A stretch of DNA of 64,000 nt from Mesonia oceanica (GTDB lineage Bacteria > Bacteroidota > Bacteroidia > Flavobacteriales > Flavobacteriaceae). The notes under the pieces are model-generated. The model was not told the DNA's origin. It searched no databases and saw only the letters and a program-made list of their open reading frames with translations. Both the position numbers and the translations under genes were made by a program. Below, piece after piece: positions 36,009-44,767 of this stretch; the stretch's first letter is position 1, and each line of letters begins with the position of its first letter. The stretch covers positions 62,001-126,000 of the forward strand of contig NZ_CABVMM010000002.1 of NCBI RefSeq assembly GCF_902499555.1, written 5' to 3'.

Positions 36009-36021
36009 AGCTAATTGCAAG

Positions 36022-36061
36022 ACCGGGTAAGAATGTACCAACCGGTACTTTTTTACCCGGT
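36022..36061. terminator. Nested hairpin after the response-regulator gene
   Basis: An outer stem ACCGGGTAA / TTACCCGGT (36022-36030 with 36053-36061) encloses an inner stem GTACC / GGTAC (36035-36039 with 36044-36048). It begins directly after the regulator's stop codon. Read on the minus strand there is no clear T-run, so it may be a weak terminator or a processing site; on the plus strand it is followed by T5. Confidence 0.5.
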
Positions 36062-36063
36062 TT

Positions 36064-37389
36064 TTATTGACCGAGTTTTAACCGAATGGTTTTTCTATCG
36101 ATCCCTAATATTTGGGCGGCTTTGGTTTTATTTTGATCGGTTGCACGCAGTACTTTTTGGATGTACTTTTTTTCCATCTCTTTTAAGGTAATGAACTCGT
36201 CCTCGGGAAAGTCGATTTTATATTTTAAATGTTCGGGAAGATGATGAACATCAATAATTTTATCTGATAAAATAACAGCTCTTTGAATTACATTTTCTAA
36301 TTCCCGAATGTTACCCGGCCAATGATACCTTTTTAAAATACTTAATGCTTCCGGAGTAATTTTTACAAACTTATCTTTATACTCCAATCCATATTTTAAT
36401 AAAAACTTATCTACCAATAAGGGGATGTCTGCCTTTCGTTCACGTAGCGGTGGCACTTCGATTTCTACCACCACGAGACGGTAATACAAATCTTCCCTAA
36501 AAAGATCTTTTTTACTCATTTCTTTTAGGTTACTATTGGTGGCTGCAATGATTCTTACATCTATTTTCTCGGGCTTTTGTGCTCCTACTTTTATCACTTC
36601 TTTTTCCTGTAATACCCTTAGTAGCCTATTTTGAACATTTAAAGGGGCATTACCAATTTCATCTAAAAAGATAGTTCCTCCATTTGCCGCTTGAAAGAAA
36701 CCATTTCTATCAGTTTCAGCTCCTGTAAAGGCTCCTTTTTTATATCCGAAAAGTTCAGCTTCTAATAAATTTTCAGGGATGGCACCGCAGTTAACCGCTA
36801 TAAAAGCTTGTTTAGAAAATTTCCCTTCATAATGGATCGCCCGTGCCAAAAGCTCTTTTCCGGTTCCGCTTTCGCCATGAATAAAAACGGTAGCTTTATT
36901 GTCTTTTACACGTTCTATAATTTCAAAAATCTCTTGAATAGCCTGAGATTCACCGATGATTTCTTTCGGGAGTTTTTTAGCTGTTTGTGCTTTGTCTTGG
37001 GTAAAAGCAATTTGTTGTTTTTGGGACTGCATCGATTTTTCTACCGCCAACCTTAGCTCTTCTTTGGTAAAAGGTTTGGTTAGATAATCTGCAACTCCAT
37101 TTTTAATAGCTTTTAAAGAATCTTGTACAGAAGGATAACCGGTCACAATTAATTTAGGTAGGTGAGGGTAGTGCTCACTTACAAATTTAATAAGTTCAAA
37201 ACCATCTATTTGTGGCATTTTTAGATCAGTAATCAAAAGATCGATGTTCGTATCTTTTAAAATATTGACTGCTTCTTTAACAGAGACTGCTTTGAATACA
37301 TGAAAATCCCAAGAACTTAAATGCCGATGCAATAGTTCAACGATAGAAAGATCATCATCTACCACTAATATATTTTCTCTTAATCTCAT
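36064..37389 (-). CDS. Sigma-54-dependent response regulator (NtrC family)
   Basis: The 441-aa protein has a receiver domain (DDD acidic pocket, phosphorylation Asp in LLITDLKMPQIDG, conserved Lys in YLTKPF), a central AAA+ sigma-54 interaction domain (Walker A GESGTGKE, the GAFTGA loop in KKGAFTGAE, Walker B GGTIFLDEIG, R-finger region LLRVLQEKEV) and a C-terminal Fis-type HTH (NKTKAAQILGIDRKTIRLKL). All elements needed to drive sigma-54 promoters are intact. The gene starts six bases after the kinase gene's stop. A probable target is the -24/-12 promoter just downstream, in front of the gdhA unit. Confidence 0.95.
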   Translation of the reverse strand: MRLRENILVVDDDLSIVELLHRHLSSWDFHVFKAVSVKEAVNILKDTNIDLLITDLKMPQIDGFELIKFVSEHYPHLPKLIVTGYPSVQDSLKAIKNGVADYLTKPFTKEELRLAVEKSMQSQKQQIAFTQDKAQTAKKLPKEIIGESQAIQEIFEIIERVKDNKATVFIHGESGTGKELLARAIHYEGKFSKQAFIAVNCGAIPENLLEAELFGYKKGAFTGAETDRNGFFQAANGGTIFLDEIGNAPLNVQNRLLRVLQEKEVIKVGAQKPEKIDVRIIAATNSNLKEMSKKDLFREDLYYRLVVVEIEVPPLRERKADIPLLVDKFLLKYGLEYKDKFVKITPEALSILKRYHWPGNIRELENVIQRAVILSDKIIDVHHLPEHLKYKIDFPEDEFITLKEMEKKYIQKVLRATDQNKTKAAQILGIDRKTIRLKLGQ

Positions 37390-37395
37390 AGGTTG

Positions 37396-38472
37396 TTAGT
37401 TGATGGGAAGTTTAATCTCAAAGGTAGTTCCTTTTTCTGTATTGTTTTTAGCACTAATACTTCCTTGATGACTCGCAACAATCCCGTGCACTACGCTTAA
37501 TCCCAACCCGGAACCCTCGCCAATAGGCTTGGTGGTATAAAAAGGCTCAAAAAGTTTTTCTTTTGCTTCAGCCGTAAGTCCGCTTCCCTCGTCTTTCACG
37601 TTAATTATGATCTGTTCGTTCTTTTGAAATGCATTTATCTCTATAGTTCCTTGTTCCGGGGTAAAATAAATAGCATTCATAACTAAATTAAATAGTACTT
37701 GGGTAATTTGTAATGCATCTGCCTTTAAAAATAATTCTTCATTGGTTTTTAAAATACATTCAATTTGTTTTTTCCTAAGCGTGGGCCTTAACAAGTCGAT
37801 GGCACTTTTAATGGTAGGGACAATGTTGACGGTTTCTCGTGCTTGTGGCATTTCACAAGCAAAGAACATTAATTTTTTGACTACTTCCCTAGAGTAAATC
37901 GCATTTTGAATAATTTTATCTAAGTCTTTACTTTCTTCTTCTTGCTTACAGTTTTCTTTAAGAAGTTCTGAAAACCCTAATATATTGGTCAATGGAGTAT
38001 TGAGTTCGTGGGCGATTCCTGCGGTAATTTCCCCTAAAATATTTAACCGGTCGGTGCGTTCTACCTGGCGCCGTAAAGAATTTTCATTGTTTTTAATCTC
38101 AATTCTTTCCAATAGGTTACTAATTTTTAAAGCCACACTATCTATCAATTGCTTCTCTTCTTTTAAAAAAGAGCTTTTCTCTTCTTTTAAGCTGGCTGTT
38201 AGGCTTCCTTTAGGTTGATTAAATAGTTTGAGGGGACTGGTAATCGTAACCTCATAATTCATATCACCCGTGGTATAAGAAATTCCTTCATAAGCAATTT
38301 CTATTTCGGTAAACTTAGGGTATTGAAAAGCCTTTTTTAAGCTTTTTAATATCGCGTTGAGGCTGTTGGGTAAAGAATGAATATCGGTATTCCCAATAAT
38401 GGAAGAGACCTCATAAAGGCAAGTAAGCTCTTTTATTCTTTCCCGTAATTTAAGTTCTGTACTGTTCATCAA
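37396..38472 (-). CDS. Soluble sensor histidine kinase
   Basis: The 358-aa kinase lacks membrane helices. The N-terminal ~130 residues form a GAF-like sensor region. The H-box is in GIAHELNTPLTNILGFS, the N-box in LFNLVMNAIYFTPE, and the ATP-lid glycine boxes are VKDEGSGLT and GEGSGLGLSVVHG. It should phosphorylate the adjacent NtrC-type regulator. A cytosolic signal such as redox or nitrogen state is likely because there is no periplasmic domain. A broken copy of its 5' end lies ~3.7 kb upstream at 41907-42170. Confidence 0.95.
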   Translation of the reverse strand: MMNSTELKLRERIKELTCLYEVSSIIGNTDIHSLPNSLNAILKSLKKAFQYPKFTEIEIAYEGISYTTGDMNYEVTITSPLKLFNQPKGSLTASLKEEKSSFLKEEKQLIDSVALKISNLLERIEIKNNENSLRRQVERTDRLNILGEITAGIAHELNTPLTNILGFSELLKENCKQEEESKDLDKIIQNAIYSREVVKKLMFFACEMPQARETVNIVPTIKSAIDLLRPTLRKKQIECILKTNEELFLKADALQITQVLFNLVMNAIYFTPEQGTIEINAFQKNEQIIINVKDEGSGLTAEAKEKLFEPFYTTKPIGEGSGLGLSVVHGIVASHQGSISAKNNTEKGTTFEIKLPIN

Positions 38473-38600
38473 GCTTAAGTTTTGCGATACGTGGAATAAT
38501 ATAAAATTAATTTGTAATGAAGTACTTATCTATAAAAATTTTCATCAAAATTTCACCCCATTATTTCATTATTGATACATTTTAATTTTCTCATCAACAG

Positions 38601-38665
38601 AAAAAAGACCTCTTAGAAGATGCATAAACTACAATAAAAATATTAATGCATGAACTAAACAGAGG
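38601..38665 (-). terminator. Probable terminator for the AraC-type regulator gene
   Basis: On the minus strand an imperfect long stem, with CCTCT and ATGCAT blocks on one side (38646-38664) and ATGCAT and AGAGG on the other (38609-38625), is followed by six T (38601-38606). It lies ~70 bases past the regulator's stop. Confidence 0.55.
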
Positions 38666-38736
38666 CTTATGCTGATTGATTTTCTCTTCATGTGGTCTCG
38701 ATTTAGAAATAACAGGTCTTAATTTAAGCTTCAGTT

Positions 38737-39510
38737 TTATTGCTGAGGTAAAGTCGTTTTATTATTCTTAATAAATGATTTAGGAGACTGCCCCGTAAAG
38801 CGTTTAAACGTTCTACTAAAATTGCTTAAGGTGTTGTAGCCAACAGTGTAACCTACTTTTTCTATGTTTTCTTTATGATCTGTAAACATTTCTATAGCGC
38901 GTATGATGCGGACATAATTTAAGTAATAATTAAAAGTCATCATTTCATTTTTGAATAGTCGGGTTAAATTTCTTACCGAAAAACCATATGCTGTTGCGAC
39001 CTGTTCAAGTGAAATTTGCTCGCTATAATTCTCATCAATGTAGTGTAGTACGTTTTGTAGCCTTTTATTACTTGTTTTTATGATTCCTTTAAGCGGAAAC
39101 GCCTGCAAATTATCCATCGTTTTGATCATCTTAAGGAAAGCGTAACTAAAATTATATAATTCCGGATTAATTTTCTTTGTTAGGTGATTAGTGTTCTGGC
39201 TTATAAAAATAAGATTTTCATAAATAAAGTCATTTGAACTTAACACTAAAAACTGATTCAATGGTATAGAAGAAGGGAAATATATAAGAAACAATTGCAC
39301 CATTTCATTTCTACTTTCTAAATTATGTATTTGATTAGCCGGGATAAGTCCTATAAATCTTTCGGGTAAAAAATATTGCTTTTCAGCTACAGTAACATGC
39401 AGGGTACCTTTTAACATTAAAATAAGTTGGTGATGATCTTTATGAAGGTGATTACCTATATCTAGGTATTCATTTTCAGTTATAGTGGTATAAATATCGT
39501 TTTTCTTCAT
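38737..39510 (-). CDS. AraC-family transcriptional regulator
   Basis: The 257-aa protein has an N-terminal cupin-like ligand domain (HLHKDHHQLILMLKGTLHV, FIGLIPANQIHNL) and a C-terminal pair of HTH motifs ending in the AraC signature (VGYNTLSNFSRTFKRFTGQS, then PKSF). It is divergent from padC across a ~100-base spacer, so it is the likely regulator of the phenolic-acid module, perhaps sensing a phenolic acid. It lies inside the segment flanked by the two kinase 5' copies. Confidence 0.9.
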   Translation of the reverse strand: MKKNDIYTTITENEYLDIGNHLHKDHHQLILMLKGTLHVTVAEKQYFLPERFIGLIPANQIHNLESRNEMVQLFLIYFPSSIPLNQFLVLSSNDFIYENLIFISQNTNHLTKKINPELYNFSYAFLKMIKTMDNLQAFPLKGIIKTSNKRLQNVLHYIDENYSEQISLEQVATAYGFSVRNLTRLFKNEMMTFNYYLNYVRIIRAIEMFTDHKENIEKVGYTVGYNTLSNFSRTFKRFTGQSPKSFIKNNKTTLPQQ

Positions 39511-39610
39511 AATAGATTAAAAGTAATTAAAATGGCCGGATTTGTCAAAAAACAGGCTTTATTTACTATATAAACTTGATGTCTTCTAGTTAATTTTGTT
39601 AAAAAAAGAT
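39511..39610. promoter_or_regulatory. Divergent promoter region of the AraC regulator and padC
   Basis: This 100-base spacer between two divergent starts should hold both promoters. A TAATTTTG box (39591-39598) matches the Bacteroidota -7 consensus TAnnTTTG but lies only 12 bases before the padC ATG, so it would give a very short leader. No convincing operator palindrome was found. Confidence 0.4.
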
Positions 39611-40123
39611 ATGGATATTATAAAAGATTTAAATGAATTTTTAGGAGGTCACTTTCTTTACACCTATGATAATGGGTGGAATTACGAAATGTATGTAAAG
39701 AATAAAAATACCATAGATTATAGAATTCATACGGGTATGGTAGGTGGTCGTTGGGTAAGAGATCAGGAAGTTGATATTGTGAAAATTGTTGATGGTGTTT
39801 TTAAAATCTGTTGGACAGAGCCTACAGGTACCGATGTTAGTTTAGATTTTATCCCGAACGAAAATAAATTACACGGGGTGATATTTTTTCCGAAGTGGGT
39901 TCACGAGAGACCTGATATTACAGTTTGTTTCCAGAATGATCATATCGCTCTCATGGAAGAATCCAGAGAGAAGTATGAGACTTATCCAAAATATGTTGTA
40001 CCCGAATTCGGTAAGATTTTCTTTAAAAAGAATGAAGGTCAGAATAACGAAAAGGTCATTGCTGAAGCTCCTCGTGAAGGAATGATAGAGGAAATGCTAA
40101 GTGGAGAACTAAGCTTTTCATAA
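39611..40123 (+). CDS. padC: Phenolic acid decarboxylase
   Basis: The 170-aa product, starting at the ATG at 39611, aligns throughout with the classic small lipocalin-like phenolic acid decarboxylases: [85 protein letters not shown]. These enzymes convert p-coumaric and ferulic acids to vinyl phenols without a cofactor, a detoxification step. A TTG start 15 bases upstream is possible but unlikely. It leads an operon with an MBL-fold hydrolase and an SDR. Confidence 0.97.
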   Translation: MDIIKDLNEFLGGHFLYTYDNGWNYEMYVKNKNTIDYRIHTGMVGGRWVRDQEVDIVKIVDGVFKICWTEPTGTDVSLDFIPNENKLHGVIFFPKWVHERPDITVCFQNDHIALMEESREKYETYPKYVVPEFGKIFFKKNEGQNNEKVIAEAPREGMIEEMLSGELSFS

Positions 40124-40184
40124 AAATGCATCTAGCAAATAGTATGAAGCTATTACGGATGCTCAGAATATAAAAAAAATAGTT

Positions 40185-41051
40185 ATGTCAAATTTAAAGA
40201 TTAAAGTTTTTAATGGGGGAGATACCCTAGCTGGTTTTGCTGTAAATTCTGTTTTAATTTATGGCGAAAACGATGCTGTACTATTAGATACACAATTTGC
40301 ACAAAGCAGTGCCCATAGATTTGTAGCTATGGTGACCGAAAATGGTGTAAAACCCTCTCGTATTTATATAAGTCATTTTCATCCAGATCACTTTTTAGGT
40401 TTAAACGTCATAAAAAAAGAATTTCCAGATATCGAGGTGCTATCCCTTCCCGGTATAGCAGATTTAATAAATGGTGCATTCGATTTTAAAATAGACTATT
40501 GGGGTAAAGAAGTTTTAAAGCTAGATGGAGCCAAAGAGGCCGTGAAAGTAAAACCTGTATCGAAGCCTTATTTAGAATTAGAGGGTGAAAAAATTGAAAT
40601 TTTAGGCCCTTTAAGAGGAGATTCAGATGATGCATCTGCCCTATGGATCCCATCTATAAAAACCTTACTGGCAGTAGACGCGGTATTCTCTGATGCGTAT
40701 GTTTGGATTGCCGATGCCAAAACAATTGCGTTCCGTAAAGATTGGTTTAAAGTTTTAGATGATTTTGAAGCTTTAAATCCAGAAGTTGTTGTGCCCGGAC
40801 ATTCTCCTTCCAACGATCCTAAATATTTTGATTCGGAGAATATCAAGTTTACCAAAAAATATATCGAAGACTTCGAAGAAGTATGGAAAAATGCCAGTTC
40901 GAGTGAAGAAATCATAGATACAATGACAGAAAAATATCCGGGACTTGCAGCAAAGATTTGCCTTGAAATGAGTGCGAAAATTCTAAAAGACCGCTATGAA
41001 TGGCCAGGAGAATATCCACAGGAGTTAAGAGATCTTGAACCAGAAATTTAA
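40185..41051 (+). CDS. Metallo-beta-lactamase-fold hydrolase
   Basis: The 288-aa protein has the metal motif SHFHPDH (the HxHxDH type), a later ligand region in AVDAVFSD and a C-terminal VVPGHSPSND histidine. It has no signal peptide, so it acts in the cytoplasm. MBL-fold enzymes of this length hydrolyse thioesters, lactones or similar. Its place between padC and an SDR suggests a step in processing aromatic acids or their breakdown products, but the substrate cannot be told from sequence. 61 bases follow padC before its start. Confidence 0.85.
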   Translation: MSNLKIKVFNGGDTLAGFAVNSVLIYGENDAVLLDTQFAQSSAHRFVAMVTENGVKPSRIYISHFHPDHFLGLNVIKKEFPDIEVLSLPGIADLINGAFDFKIDYWGKEVLKLDGAKEAVKVKPVSKPYLELEGEKIEILGPLRGDSDDASALWIPSIKTLLAVDAVFSDAYVWIADAKTIAFRKDWFKVLDDFEALNPEVVVPGHSPSNDPKYFDSENIKFTKKYIEDFEEVWKNASSSEEIIDTMTEKYPGLAAKICLEMSAKILKDRYEWPGEYPQELRDLEPEI

Positions 41052-41076
41052 GAGTAACCAATAAAAAAACAGAATT

Positions 41077-41844
41077 ATGGAAAGTAGTATAAAGTTTGAT
41101 TATAGTAATAAAACGGTCGTAATTACCGGTGCGGCATCAGGTATAGGAAGATCTACAGCTATCGCATTTGCCCAAAATAATGCGAATGTAGTCATAGGAG
41201 ATATTAGTGATGGTGGTAAAGAAACCGCACAAATGATCCAGGATCTTGGCTTCAAGTCCGATTTTGTAAAAACTGATGTTTCCAAGTCTGCAGCTGTGAA
41301 AAACCTTATCGATTATGCTGTAGAAAAATATGGTAAAATTGATTTCGCCTTCAATAATGCGGGAATCTTGCCTCCAACAGCTCCATTTGCAGAAGTAGAA
41401 GAAAAAGACTTCGATAAAATTATTGATGTCGACTTAACAGGAGTATTTCTTTCCATAAAATATGAAATTGAAGCGATGCTAAAAACGGGAGGAGGAGCTA
41501 TCGTGAATACGGCATCTGTAGCCGGTGTAGTTGCAGATCCGGGGATGGCCCCTTACGCTGCTGCTAAACATGGAGTTATTGGTTTAACAAAAGCTGCTGC
41601 TTTAGATTATGCGCAAAATAATATTCGTGTAAATGCAATAGCACCAGGGCTCATAAGAACACCAATGACAGAGCGTTGGTTAGATGATCCGGAGATTAGT
41701 GAAGCATTAATGAATAACAGTCCTATGAAACGTCCGGCAGAACCAGATGAAGTTGCTCATCCTGTGTTATTTTTATGTTCACCCGAAGCTTCTTTTGTAA
41801 ATGGAAGTGTCTTTACGGTAGACGGTGGACAAACCGCTCATTAA
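41077..41844 (+). CDS. Short-chain dehydrogenase/reductase
   Basis: A 255-aa classical SDR with the Rossmann motif TGAASGIG, the NNAG motif, catalytic Ser in NTASVAG and Tyr/Lys in YAAAK. The acidic residue following the second beta strand (GDIS) indicates NAD preference. The C-terminus (FVNGSVFTVDGGQTAH) is complete. It is the last gene of the padC operon, 25 bases after the MBL gene, and likely oxidises or reduces an alcohol or aldehyde intermediate. Confidence 0.92.
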   Translation: MESSIKFDYSNKTVVITGAASGIGRSTAIAFAQNNANVVIGDISDGGKETAQMIQDLGFKSDFVKTDVSKSAAVKNLIDYAVEKYGKIDFAFNNAGILPPTAPFAEVEEKDFDKIIDVDLTGVFLSIKYEIEAMLKTGGGAIVNTASVAGVVADPGMAPYAAAKHGVIGLTKAAALDYAQNNIRVNAIAPGLIRTPMTERWLDDPEISEALMNNSPMKRPAEPDEVAHPVLFLCSPEASFVNGSVFTVDGGQTAH

Positions 41845-41887
41845 ATAGTTTCATTGGGGTTATAATTCCTATGCTAAGTTAAAAATT

Positions 41888-41917
41888 AAAAGCTTTTCTT
41901 AAATTAGAAAAGCTTTT
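41888..41917. terminator. Terminator after the padC operon, usable on both strands
   Basis: Stem AAAAGCTTTTC (41888-41898) with GAAAAGCTTTT (41907-41917), an eight-base loop and a following T-run. It lies 43 bases after the SDR stop and overlaps the edge of the kinase fragment. Confidence 0.75.
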
Positions 41918-42170
41918 TTCTTCTTTTAAGCTGGCTTTAGGGCTTCCTTTAGATTGATTAAATAGTTTGAGGGTACTGGTAATCGTAATCTCGTAATTCA
42001 TATTACCGGTGGTATAAGAAACCCCATCATAAGCCATCTCAATTTCGGTAAATATGGGGTATTGAAAAGCCTTTTTTAAACTTTTTAATATCGTATTGAG
42101 GTTGTTGGGTAAAGACAAGTAAGTTCTTTTATTCTTTCCCGTAATTTATGTTCTGTACTTGTTCATCAAG
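41907..42170 (-). pseudogene. Broken copy of the histidine kinase 5' end
   Basis: On the minus strand this segment follows kinase residues ~1-105 at high identity, for example SLKKAFQYPIFTEIEMAYDG against SLKKAFQYPKFTEIEIAYEG. An inserted T just after the start codon shifts the frame into an early stop. A ~40-base deletion removes part of the sequence matching 38370-38420. It is in the same orientation as the intact kinase and brackets the araC-padC module. Confidence 0.9.
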
Positions 42171-42313
42171 CTTAGGTTTTTTTATAGAGAAATTAATGTC
42201 AATAGTTGGTTCTCAATATAATTTTGCTTTGTTGCATTGCATACAAGTATTCCAGCAACTGACGAACTTTAATTTCAATGGGCTATGGGTAATATATTGA
42301 TCTTTTATGCTTG

Positions 42314-42844
42314 TTATTCACACTCTGATTGAGTGGTCTTATTTTTCCATTGAATCCAATATTCTTGTAAACCTTCAGGTGTTTTTTTAAGCTTGCTAAT
42401 CTCTAATTGATGTCCTTTTAAAGTTAGCTTTCTAAGCTCATTCTTTCTTCTATTCAAGGCAGGTTCGTGATTCCATCCGCCCACGTGGTCAAAGGAGGTA
42501 TATGCATCACATTTTGAATTGACAGCGATGAAAGGAATCGTAAGCTTATAAATTACTTTTCCACTTCCCATTCCTTGAGTGGACATTTTAATTTCTGAAA
42601 AGTTTACCTTTTTATACTTCTGCTCGTAATAGAGTTTTTTTAACTGATCACCAACAGCTTTACTCATCTTGTTGGAAAATTGGTGAGCAATATCTTTTCC
42701 ATCTATAAATTCAGGCCCTGAATAGGTTCCCTCACAAGCATTTTCAGAACACTTGATTTCATTTTTTTGAAGTACCTCTCTTTTAATTGCTGTGGAGCTT
42801 ACTTGAAATAAACTTATAATAAAAACGTATAATACTAATTTCAT
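42314..42844 (-). CDS. Secreted protein of unknown function
   Basis: The 176-aa protein has a Sec signal (MKLVLYVFIISLFQVSSTA) and no lipobox. Four cysteines in the mature part (KCSENACEG, KCDAY and the C-terminal ECE) suit the periplasm. The middle has beta strands. No family recognised. It stands alone between long spacers, in the region of single-gene units. Confidence 0.6.
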   Translation of the reverse strand: MKLVLYVFIISLFQVSSTAIKREVLQKNEIKCSENACEGTYSGPEFIDGKDIAHQFSNKMSKAVGDQLKKLYYEQKYKKVNFSEIKMSTQGMGSGKVIYKLTIPFIAVNSKCDAYTSFDHVGGWNHEPALNRRKNELRKLTLKGHQLEISKLKKTPEGLQEYWIQWKNKTTQSECE

Positions 42845-42880
42845 AGATGAGTTTAATTAGAATTAATGAAATTACTAAAT

Positions 42881-43432
42881 TTAATTACAATTAGTAACCG
42901 AGTTGTTACATATAAATTCAGGAGGAAGCCAACCTTCCAATTCATCTTTTTTTACATAAGCCCATTTGTGATGACAAGCGAGAACATTTAAATAGGACTC
43001 TTCTTTTAAAAATCCAGTTGTTTTTGCATTTTTATTAGGCTGCTCAAATAAAGGTATTTTTTGATGGTTATAATTGGTGGTTTCAATCTGAATATACTTT
43101 GATTGAATCCAGTAATTTTCAAGCTCAGGGTTTAATTGATTTTTTCCAATTTGTAACCAATCCTTTGTCGCGTTTTTAAATAAAAGTGTACCTCCAAAAT
43201 CATACTCGGGATTATCTTCAAATCTAAAGTATTTTATAATTTTTCCTTTGGGTTCAAGAAATACGGGGACAGAGTCATCATAAATGAGGTAAGTTTCAAA
43301 ATTACATGGGGAGTTATTTTGAGTTTTTATCATTTTATGGCTGGTAGCGCTTGTTTCTTTATGATCACTCTTTTTTAATCGGTTACAAGAAGCCAAGCAT
43401 AGCAAAATCAATATAGCATATAAAATTTTCAT
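42881..43432 (-). CDS. Lipoprotein with SH3-like domains
   Basis: The 183-aa protein begins MKILYAILILLCLASC, a clear lipoprotein signal. Residues ~45-110 and ~115-175 read like two bacterial SH3-type beta-barrel modules, with phrases IPLFEQPNKNAKTTGFL and WAYVKKDELEGWLPPEFI. Such domains bind cell-wall peptides or metals. It stands 36 bases from the secreted-protein gene on the same strand and may be co-transcribed. Confidence 0.65.
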   Translation of the reverse strand: MKILYAILILLCLASCNRLKKSDHKETSATSHKMIKTQNNSPCNFETYLIYDDSVPVFLEPKGKIIKYFRFEDNPEYDFGGTLLFKNATKDWLQIGKNQLNPELENYWIQSKYIQIETTNYNHQKIPLFEQPNKNAKTTGFLKEESYLNVLACHHKWAYVKKDELEGWLPPEFICNNSVTNCN

Positions 43433-43504
43433 GCTTCAAATTTATGCCGGTGGACTAGTATAGGGTTCAGCTGCGAATTGTTTAAAAACCAAAATCACCA
43501 AAAT

Positions 43505-43894
43505 TTATATTCCTTCTATTTTAAAAAGTTCTGTTTCGGTGGTTAAGTTTTGGTTTAAGCTGCAAGTTGATATTATTTTGCCGTTATAAAAACTTTCAAA
43601 TTCCATGACGATATTTTTATTTTCTATTTCACAAATAATATCTCCATAGTTTACAATATCTCCTGGTTGAACAAACCATTTTGTTAACACTAACCCTTTT
43701 TGATCTCCTAAATCTGGTGAAAAGATGGATTCAACTTTTCCTTTTTCCAACTTTAAGTTGGATGGATTAAACTCAGTAGATTGTTCTTTAATTTCTTTTT
43801 TAGTTTTAAAATTTGGATTGCTTTTTAAGTCATTTAAAATTCTATCCAGTTTATTATTGGATGGAAAGAGTTTACGAATGAAAAATTTTATCAT
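43505..43894 (-). CDS. Stand-alone biotinyl/lipoyl-like domain protein
   Basis: The 129-aa protein has a ~50-residue basic, helical leader, then a lipoyl/biotinyl fold: VLTKWFVQPGDIVNYGDIIC, EIENKNIVMEFESF, ending TETELFKIEGI. The modified lysine of such domains would be Lys93 in the turn E-N-K-N, where E2 proteins have D-K-A, so modification is possible but unproved. It is not next to any dehydrogenase or carboxylase, which is odd. It may be an uncoupled carrier or a degenerate domain used for binding only. Confidence 0.65.
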   Translation of the reverse strand: MIKFFIRKLFPSNNKLDRILNDLKSNPNFKTKKEIKEQSTEFNPSNLKLEKGKVESIFSPDLGDQKGLVLTKWFVQPGDIVNYGDIICEIENKNIVMEFESFYNGKIISTCSLNQNLTTETELFKIEGI

Positions 43895-44035
43895 TTGTTT
43901 TAAGTATTTATAAAACTTTTAATAGCGGTTGAGTTTAAACATTAAAACACCCAAAGTCACTATATTTTTATTGTCTCTTACCCTGCAATTGTGAGATGAT
44001 GGGTGGAGGTTGAAGGATAAGTTAATTAAAAGCCT

Positions 44036-44767
44036 TTACTCCATTTGTTCGTATTCCTTTATTCCTATTTGGTTTTCCATAAGATGCATTTCTGGTTTTC
44101 CAACAGCCACTCCCATTTTAATTCCACATCTAACAAAATATTCTTGACCTTTTTCAATATTAATTACAACTGAATCTTGAGATTCAGTTTTACCCCAAAA
44201 TTTATGTTTTCCAAAATCTTTGATTTTATATTTAAATTTTTCGCCATTTCTAACTCTCCCTATTTCTGTGTCATCGTCAAGTCTTATTTTATAACCAATC
44301 AGACTACCTGTATATATTTTAGGTCTATAAAAATATACTACTGCATAATCAGCGTCTTTAGATAGTCTGGATTTATTTTGCAATTTTCTTTTTTCCAATA
44401 GCGCAGCCATTGATTGACTGTTGTTTCTATAAAGTTTTGTTTTTATTCGATAACATGTACTTGCAAAATTTGGTTCTTTAATTTCAATTAGTTGAATAAT
44501 ATTAGCTCCAGAATTTTTAGCGGTGTTTATTGCATTTTCAATAACGGTTTGATAACTACAATCGGTTGAAAATCCTGAATCCCCTATTTTTAAATCTCCA
44601 ATTAAAACTGAATTTTCGGGAACTTTATCTTTTTCATCAAGTAGAATAATGTCCTCTTTAGATGCTATCGGAGCAAAAGAGGTATTTGTTAGATGAGTTC
44701 TAATTTTAGGTGAACACGCCATTAATAAGCTTAATAAGATAAGTAATAGGAAAGCTTTTTTATTCAT
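44036..44767 (-). CDS. Lipoprotein with DUF2846-like C-terminal domain
   Basis: The 243-aa protein starts MNKKAFLLLILLSLLMAC, a lipoprotein signal. The N-terminal half contains a DIILLDEKDKVPENSVLIGD block and a conserved cysteine pair. The C-terminal half (AVVYFYRPKIYTGSLIGYKI, then RVRNGEKFKYKI and GKHKFWGKTE) fits the small beta-sandwich of DUF2846-type proteins. It is probably an outer-membrane-associated protein of unknown role, in a single-gene unit. Confidence 0.65.
   Translation of the reverse strand: MNKKAFLLLILLSLLMACSPKIRTHLTNTSFAPIASKEDIILLDEKDKVPENSVLIGDLKIGDSGFSTDCSYQTVIENAINTAKNSGANIIQLIEIKEPNFASTCYRIKTKLYRNNSQSMAALLEKRKLQNKSRLSKDADYAVVYFYRPKIYTGSLIGYKIRLDDDTEIGRVRNGEKFKYKIKDFGKHKFWGKTESQDSVVINIEKGQEYFVRCGIKMGVAVGKPEMHLMENQIGIKEYEQME

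Noticed and set aside
39591..39598. TAATTTTG as the padC promoter box
   Set aside because: It lies only 12 bases before the start codon and has no clear -33 partner, so it is mentioned only as weak support.
41879..42118. 79-aa minus-strand reading frame as a gene
   Set aside because: It is part of the broken histidine kinase copy; the true start is frameshifted and no function remains.
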